The notes beneath the pieces are model-generated. The model was given only the letters and a program-made list of their open reading frames with translations. It was not told the origin of the DNA and made no database searches. A program made the translations under genes and the position numbers. This document shows positions 6,240-11,026 of a stretch of DNA of 11,026 bases, piece after piece; positions within the stretch are counted from its first letter, which is position 1, and each line of letters starts with the position of its first letter. Source of the DNA: Archaeoglobaceae archaeon (GTDB lineage: Archaea; Halobacteriota; Archaeoglobi; Archaeoglobales; Archaeoglobaceae); contig JANXDV010000028.1 in assembly GCA_025058955.1 (NCBI GenBank), forward strand, positions 1 through 11,026, given 5' to 3'.

Positions 6240-7260
6240 ATTAGCCCATGGTTCTGGTGGAGAAGAGACTGGAGAGCTACTTAAAGAACTGTTGTTTTCA
6301 AAAGTTCCAGAAGAGCTTAAAAAGGTTCCAAATGGTTTAGGGATCGATCTTCCAGACGATGGTGCAGTTATTCCCTTAGAGAAAAAAAATATCGTGATTT
6401 CAACTGATTCCTATACTGTAAATCCTCCTTTTTTCCCGGGCGGAAACATAGGAATGTTATCTGCAATTGGCTCCATAAATGATGTCGTTGTCATGGGAGC
6501 AAAGCCAATAGCGGGGCTTGATTCGATCATCGTAGAAGAAGGTTTCCCGCTTGAGGATCTAAAAAAGATCATCGACTCCTTAATCGAAGTTTTTAGGAAT
6601 GAAGGTGTTGCGCTGGTTGGTGGAGATTTTAAGGTTATGCCAAAAGGCGCATTAGACAGAATAGTGATCACAACCACTGTCCTCGGAGTTGCGGAAAAAC
6701 CAATTGTGGATCTGCCAAAGCAAGGAGATCAGCTTGTGCTCACAGACTACGTTGGAGACCATGGGGCGGTGATCATGATGCTCCAGATGGGTTTGGAGAG
6801 TGCGGAAGAGATAAAGTCTGGAAAACTGAAGAGCGATGCAAAACCGCTAACGGGGCTTTTGCCTATCATTAAAAAATATTCAGAGCACATAAATGCCTGT
6901 AGGGATATAACAAGAGGTGGTCTTGGCGGAGTTTTGAATGACTGGGCTCTAAATTCTGAGAGCGTTCTTATTATAGAAAGCGAATTACCGATAAGAGAAC
7001 AGGTAAAAAGATACTCAGAAATGCTTGGTATCGATGCGATCTACTTGGCAAGCGAAGGTTCCGCTCTTTTTTCTGTTAATTCTGATGTTTCCGAAGATTT
7101 TGTTGAAGATCTAAGAAAGCATGGCTTTGAAAATGCTCGAATAATTGGTGAAGTGAAGAAGAGCGAAAAATACAAAGGCTATGTGCTAATGAAAACCGCT
7201 GTGGGTGGCTTTAGAATCGTTGAACCTCCAAGAGGAGAACTTGTTCCAAGGATCTGCTAA
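6226..7260 (+). CDS. hypE: HypE, carbamoyl dehydratase delivering the hydrogenase cyanide ligands
   Basis: 344 residues, of the PurM/AIR-synthase-like fold. Recognisable blocks: KLAHGSGGEET (5-15), the metal/ATP-binding LPDDGAVIP (42-50) and STDSYTVNPPFFPGGNIGML (59-78), GSINDVVVMGAKP (82-94), LVGGDFKV (130-137), and CRDITRGGLGGVLND in the second half. The C-terminus is GELVPRIC: the terminal Cys344 is the residue that receives carbamoyl from HypF and is dehydrated with ATP to a thiocyanate. The protein is full length and every key element is present, so it should be active. It overlaps hypC by 14 bases and is followed 20 bases later by the synthetase-like gene, which suggests that gene belongs to the same transcript. 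The partner hypF lies nearby on the opposite strand. Confidence 0.97.
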   Translation: MKFVKLAHGSGGEETGELLKELLFSKVPEELKKVPNGLGIDLPDDGAVIPLEKKNIVISTDSYTVNPPFFPGGNIGMLSAIGSINDVVVMGAKPIAGLDSIIVEEGFPLEDLKKIIDSLIEVFRNEGVALVGGDFKVMPKGALDRIVITTTVLGVAEKPIVDLPKQGDQLVLTDYVGDHGAVIMMLQMGLESAEEIKSGKLKSDAKPLTGLLPIIKKYSEHINACRDITRGGLGGVLNDWALNSESVLIIESELPIREQVKRYSEMLGIDAIYLASEGSALFSVNSDVSEDFVEDLRKHGFENARIIGEVKKSEKYKGYVLMKTAVGGFRIVEPPRGELVPRIC

Positions 7261-7280
7261 ATCTATGAAAATGGGGAGCT

Positions 7281-8945
7281 ATGTTTGAAAATTTTAACCT
7301 TGAAAAATTCTGGAATGAAGAAGCTAATAGCTTGATTTGGAAAAGGAAGTGGTATAGAGTTTTAGAGGGGGATCTTTGCAGTGCTAAGTGGTTTCTTGGA
7401 GGTAAGCTCGATGCTTATGAGAACTTGATAGGAAAGCATTTAGAAACAGAAAATCGGAATAAAATAGCCATAATGGCTGAGAGAGAATCTGGAGAAAAAA
7501 AGAAGATCACGTATGCTGAACTTCATAATCTTGCAAGCAAAATGGCTTCTGGGCTGATTGAGGTTGGAATAAAGGCGGGAGATTGGATCTTGATCCATTC
7601 ACCACCCAATATTGAGTCTATCGCATTAATACTTTCCGCAATAAAGCTTGGTTGTCCTTTTGAGATCATTTTCACTGGATTTGGTTGGCAAGAAGTGGCT
7701 AAAAGAATCGAATTAAGAAAACCAACCGTAATTTTTACAACTGAAGCATTCCAACGAAGCGGGAAAATTGTGGAGCCAGTAAAAATTCTTAGAAAAGCTC
7801 TCGAGAGCATTAGATTCAAAACAAACATATTTTTATTAGAGGGTCTTGAAGAAATTTTGGGCAAAAAATCTACCGCTTCAGCTATTTTCCATTCACAAGA
7901 TCAACTTTTTGGCTTGCATGTTGGCTATGAAGATTCCTTCAAACCTCTAACATATCCTGCTGGTGGTTTTCTTGTTCAAAGCATTACAACCACTAAAATG
8001 CTTGGAATTGCTCCAGAAGACACGATTTTTTGCACGATCTGGCATTCTTGGATCACAGGCTTAACATATGGTATTTTTGCACCTTTAATGCTTGGTTCCA
8101 CGCTTTTATGCTATGAAGGGGCTTTAAATTATCCTAACTGGAATAGAGTCTTGGATTTGATCGAAAATCATGGAGTAACGCTTTTGATAACTGCGGGAGC
8201 AACTTTAAAGCTTTTTCCAGAGAAAATTGGAGAAGAGAGTCGAAGTGGAATGGAAAAGCTTAAAGCGATCTTATCAACCGCAGAGAGATTCAATGAAGAA
8301 ATTCTTAGAAAAATAAACATATTTCTTGGAGAAAAAATTCAAATTAGCAATATGTTCATTCAGGGAGAACTTGGAAGTTTTATAACCTTAAATATAGGTT
8401 CAAAAAAAGCTATTCAAGGATATTGCGGTAAAGTGATGCCTGGTTTTATGCTCGATGTGCTCGATGACAAGGGAAATTCGATAAGAGATACCATAGGGAG
8501 ACTTGTAGTCAGAGCACCATGGCCTGCAATGCCTTTGGAAAATGAATTCAGAGAAAAACTCAAAGAAGGTTTCTACGACACCATGAACCTTGGAATGATA
8601 AGTAAAGATGGTTCTGTTTTTGTTTTTGGAAGAAGAGACTGCGTATTAAGGTTCAATGGCTACCGATTAAGCCCTGGAGCGATAGAAAGTGCTGTTGAAG
8701 GTAAAGCGTTAGTGTTTGGAATCAAAGACGAGAGTGGAAATGATATTCCAGTTGTGATCACAGAAGAATTGGAAGAAGAAGTGAAAAGAAAAATTTCAGA
8801 AAGATTTGGAGCTTTTTTAACTCCGATAAAAGTAATTCATGCATCCAAGCTACCAAGAGACAGAGATAGGGTTAGAAGAAAACTTAAAGAGAATTTAGAG
8901 AGTTGTGATCTAAGAGCTATCTACGAGATCCTCCGCAATTTTTGA
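7281..8945 (+). CDS. Degenerate acetyl-CoA-synthetase-like (AMP-binding) protein; catalytic motifs lost
   Basis: 554 residues with an acetyl-CoA-synthetase-like plan. The N-terminal region WNEEANSLIWKRKWYRVLEG...KWFLGGKLDAYEN matches the ACS N-domain, then ITYAEL, and the ACS-like stretch YPAGGFLVQSITTTKMLGI with WHSWITGLTYGIFAPLM and YEG (about 225-280). The catalytic motifs are altered. The Gly/Ser/Thr-rich P-loop expected just before residue 225 is replaced by VGYEDSFKPLTY. The WWQTE position reads FIQGE (359-363). The TGD ribose-binding motif reads TMN (434-436). The C-terminal LPxTRSGK lysine motif reads LPRDRDRVRRKL (524-535). GRRD (450-453) and NGYRL remain. The frame is intact and without stops, so this is not a pseudogene in the usual sense; it is probably a diverged or non-catalytic family member. 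GGGGAG at 7273-7278 is a possible but closely spaced ribosome-binding site. It is 20 bases after hypE, so co-transcription is likely. A real acyl-CoA ligase with unusual motifs remains possible. Confidence 0.8.
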   Translation: MFENFNLEKFWNEEANSLIWKRKWYRVLEGDLCSAKWFLGGKLDAYENLIGKHLETENRNKIAIMAERESGEKKKITYAELHNLASKMASGLIEVGIKAGDWILIHSPPNIESIALILSAIKLGCPFEIIFTGFGWQEVAKRIELRKPTVIFTTEAFQRSGKIVEPVKILRKALESIRFKTNIFLLEGLEEILGKKSTASAIFHSQDQLFGLHVGYEDSFKPLTYPAGGFLVQSITTTKMLGIAPEDTIFCTIWHSWITGLTYGIFAPLMLGSTLLCYEGALNYPNWNRVLDLIENHGVTLLITAGATLKLFPEKIGEESRSGMEKLKAILSTAERFNEEILRKINIFLGEKIQISNMFIQGELGSFITLNIGSKKAIQGYCGKVMPGFMLDVLDDKGNSIRDTIGRLVVRAPWPAMPLENEFREKLKEGFYDTMNLGMISKDGSVFVFGRRDCVLRFNGYRLSPGAIESAVEGKALVFGIKDESGNDIPVVITEELEEEVKRKISERFGAFLTPIKVIHASKLPRDRDRVRRKLKENLESCDLRAIYEILRNF

Positions 8946-11026
8946 AGATGCGATTAGAATTTGCCCAAGAGCTATCCCACCATCACCAAGTGGTGTCTTT
9001 TTTGGAAGGATCACTTTAATTCCCTCCGGAATCAAAACTTCCTTTATTCCTTTCACTATGTAACTATTCACACCCGCTCCGCCAGTAACGATTACGTTCT
9101 CATAATCAAGACCCTTTAGATTCAAAAGGGCGGAATTTCCCAGTGCTCTACCAATTCCCTGCAATATCGTTCTCGCAATGTCTTCCCTCCCAGCTTCACT
9201 CTCGATAGCAAATTCGAGCAAGTTACTAACATCTATAAAAATTCTCTCCGCTCTGCGAATTTCTGGAGTGAAGCCAAGATCTTTGCCCTTGTCTGCAATA
9301 GCTTCAAGTTTCATCGGTGGCTCTCCTTCATAAGTTCTTTCAGTGCATACATCGAGCAAAGCGGAAAAGGCGTCTAAAATCCTTCCCAAGCTTGTAGCAA
9401 TAACACCTTTTCCCTTTTTCGCAATTAAGCACGTAATTTCCGCTTCTCTCAAACCATATGGAAGAGAGTTATAGAGATTCCTTTCCTTAACGATCTCGAG
9501 AATTTCTCCTTCTTCAAAGCCATAGGAGCTCATCAACGCGATCAGACATTTTACGGGATATTTTGCAGAACTATCTCCTCCAGGAAGATTGAAAGGTCTA
9601 AAGCTTCCAACTCTCTCGTATTCTATCCAATTCGCAATCAGCAATTCTCCGCCCCAGATTGTTCCATCATCTCCGTAGCCAGTGCCATCTATTGTGATCG
9701 CTAAAGCCTTTTCTTCTGGCTCCAAGCCAATTTCAGCAAATGCTGAAACCGCATGTGCGTGGTGGTGCTGAACTTCAAAAATTGGTGCAGTAGGAAGCTC
9801 CTTGAGCAGTCTTCTATTGTGATAAAGTGGATGCATGTCCAAAGCTATGAACTCTGGCTTTATGCGATAGTTTTCCATAAGCCATCTGATCTCATTCTTC
9901 ATCGCTTCAAGATTCTCAATTTCGTCAAGATCTCCTATAAATTGGGTTAGAACAACTTTATCATCAAAAGAAACCGCTCCAGCTGTTTGAAGCTCTGCTC
10001 CAAGAGCTATTCCTTCTGGCAAGTTTTTACAAACCTTAATCCACTCTGGAGCGTATCCTCTACCCCTCCGTAGAAAAACTGGTTCATTTTCGGTGAACCT
10101 GAGCACACTGTCGTCAACTCTATGAACTATTTCCCTTTCATGCTCCACAACGTAATCGACAATTCCAGAAAGCTGTGAGAGAACTTCTTCAAGATTTTTG
10201 CACATCGGCTTTCCATGAACATTTCCACTCGTCATTATGAGAAAGCCATCGGGAATCTCGTTGAGTAAAAGAACTTGGAATGCGGAATAAGGAAGCATAA
10301 CTCCGATCGTTGAAAGCCCCGGGGCTACGAATTCTGAAACCATGGAATTTTTCTTTGGCATTACAACGATTGGTCTCTCTGGAGATTCGAGAAGTTCTTT
10401 CGCTCCATCTGGTGGCTCAGCAATTCTCTCAACAACGCTGTAATCCCTTGCCATTAGTGCAAAAGGTTTGTTCTCCCTCATTTTCCTTTTCCTTAGCTCA
10501 ATGACTACTGAATCGTCCGAAGCTAAGGAAGCTATATGATAACCCCCTATGCCCTTTATTGCAAAGATCTTGCCTTCCAGGATCTTTTCAGCTGTGAATT
10601 TTACAACATCTTCTAACTTTAGCTTCTTTCCACCGATTTCATAAACAAAAGTTCTTGGTCCACATTTTGGACAGCTTATTCCCTGAGCATGAAATCTTCT
10701 AAGGGTTTCTGGATCCGAGTAGTCTCGAGAACATTCTTTACAGAGGGGAAAATGGATCATTGCAGTGTTCTCACGATCGTAAGGAATGCGGTAGAGCATC
10801 GAAAATCTCGCTCCACACCATGCACAGCTGTTCCAGTGGTATCTGTAAAATCTCGTTTTTGAATTCATAACTTCATCTATGCAGTCCTTACATATTGCGA
10901 AATCTGGAGGAATTATGCTTCTATCCTCAAATCTTTGCTCACTTTTCAGAATTTTGAAATCCTCATGACCTTCTGGTTTCACTTCTTCAACGATCAACTT
11001 CTCAAACCTTGCAAAAGGTGGTTTAT
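8910..11026 (-). CDS. hypF: HypF, carbamoyltransferase for hydrogenase cyanide synthesis, 5'-truncated by the window edge
   Basis: The frame remains open to the right edge. A TTG at 10997 could pass for a start, but the codons before it read KPPFARFEK, the end of the acylphosphatase domain (compare PPLARI in homologues), so the gene starts beyond 11026 and about 60-70 N-terminal residues are missing. About 704 residues are visible. Numbered from that TTG, two zinc fingers have Cys at 36, 39, 58, 61, 86, 89, 109 and 112, with PYDRENTAM between. The YrdC-like domain follows (IKGIGGYHIASLASDD, RENKPFALM, TSGNVHGKP, HRVDDSVLR, RRGRGYAPEW). The Kae1-like domain contains ALGAELQ, QFIGDLD, the metal-binding VQHHHAHAVSAFAE and DGTGYGDDGTIWGGELL. 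HypF makes carbamoyl adenylate from carbamoyl phosphate and ATP and transfers the carbamoyl to the HypE C-terminal Cys. The last 36 bases overlap the end of the opposing synthetase-like gene. The third-to-fourth CX2C gap is 19 residues, one more than the 18 I expect. Confidence 0.97.
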   Translation of the reverse strand, partial: KPPFARFEKLIVEEVKPEGHEDFKILKSEQRFEDRSIIPPDFAICKDCIDEVMNSKTRFYRYHWNSCAWCGARFSMLYRIPYDRENTAMIHFPLCKECSRDYSDPETLRRFHAQGISCPKCGPRTFVYEIGGKKLKLEDVVKFTAEKILEGKIFAIKGIGGYHIASLASDDSVVIELRKRKMRENKPFALMARDYSVVERIAEPPDGAKELLESPERPIVVMPKKNSMVSEFVAPGLSTIGVMLPYSAFQVLLLNEIPDGFLIMTSGNVHGKPMCKNLEEVLSQLSGIVDYVVEHEREIVHRVDDSVLRFTENEPVFLRRGRGYAPEWIKVCKNLPEGIALGAELQTAGAVSFDDKVVLTQFIGDLDEIENLEAMKNEIRWLMENYRIKPEFIALDMHPLYHNRRLLKELPTAPIFEVQHHHAHAVSAFAEIGLEPEEKALAITIDGTGYGDDGTIWGGELLIANWIEYERVGSFRPFNLPGGDSSAKYPVKCLIALMSSYGFEEGEILEIVKERNLYNSLPYGLREAEITCLIAKKGKGVIATSLGRILDAFSALLDVCTERTYEGEPPMKLEAIADKGKDLGFTPEIRRAERIFIDVSNLLEFAIESEAGREDIARTILQGIGRALGNSALLNLKGLDYENVIVTGGAGVNSYIVKGIKEVLIPEGIKVILPKKTPLGDGGIALGQILIASSKIAEDLVDSS

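Noticed and set aside
7523..7864. 113-codon minus-strand open frame inside the synthetase-like gene
   Set aside because: It is antisense to an intact gene, with no domain or ribosome-binding site.
7281..8945. Calling the synthetase-like gene a pseudogene
   Set aside because: The frame is uninterrupted for 554 codons, composition matches its neighbours, and structural motifs outside the active site persist; divergence is better supported than decay.
10658..10725. The extra residue in the last HypF zinc-finger spacing as a defect
   Set aside because: All eight cysteines are present and the insertion lies in a loop (DPETLRRFH); this is normal family variation.
10995..10997. TTG as the start of hypF, implying loss of the acylphosphatase domain
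   Set aside because: The codons upstream encode PPFARFEK, the usual end of that domain, and the frame is open to the edge, so the domain is cut off by the window and not missing.

Overview
The window looks like a piece of a thermophilic archaeal genome, most likely from a lineage that carries methyl-coenzyme M reductase (MCR) or descends from one. Three genes point that way: a YcaO/TfuA pair of the type that thioamidates McrA glycine, and a homologue of methanogenesis marker protein 11. Archaeal TATA boxes sit about 26-29 bases before start codons, one GAGGTGAT ribosome-binding site is present, and the proteins are rich in Lys, Glu and Ile, as expected of a thermophilic archaeon. An MCR-bearing Archaeoglobi-like or other uncultured lineage is my guess; the window has no rRNA or mcr gene to settle it.

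Layout. (1) Positions 1-1588, + strand: the 3' part of ycaO, which runs off the left edge, and tfuA, joined by an ATGA overlap. (2) Positions 1568-3536, - strand: a radical SAM protein and mmp11 overlapping by 8 bases, converging on tfuA with a 21-base tail overlap. (3) Positions 3537-3651: a divergent promoter region with a palindromic AT box. (4) Positions 3652-4695, + strand: a cysteine-rich protein I do not recognise. (5) Positions 4721-7260, + strand: hypD-hypC-hypE, with its own TATA box at the end of the preceding gene. (6) Positions 7281-8945, + strand: a degenerate acetyl-CoA-synthetase-like protein, apparently in the hyp operon. (7) Positions 8910-11026, - strand: hypF, running off the right edge and overlapping the end of the synthetase-like gene by 36 bases.

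How the genes fit together. HypF and HypE make the cyanide ligands of the [NiFe]-hydrogenase centre from carbamoyl phosphate, and HypC and HypD assemble Fe(CN)2CO. YcaO and TfuA would modify McrA. Mmp11 has an unknown role conserved in methanogens. The window is therefore a metalloenzyme-maturation neighbourhood for two nickel enzymes, hydrogenase and MCR. Three uncharacterised members are embedded in it: the radical SAM protein with unusual cysteine spacing, the Cys-rich protein, and the synthetase-like protein lacking its catalytic motifs. Gene density is very high. The longest non-coding stretch is about 115 bases. No RNA genes, mobile elements, CRISPR arrays or long repeats were seen.
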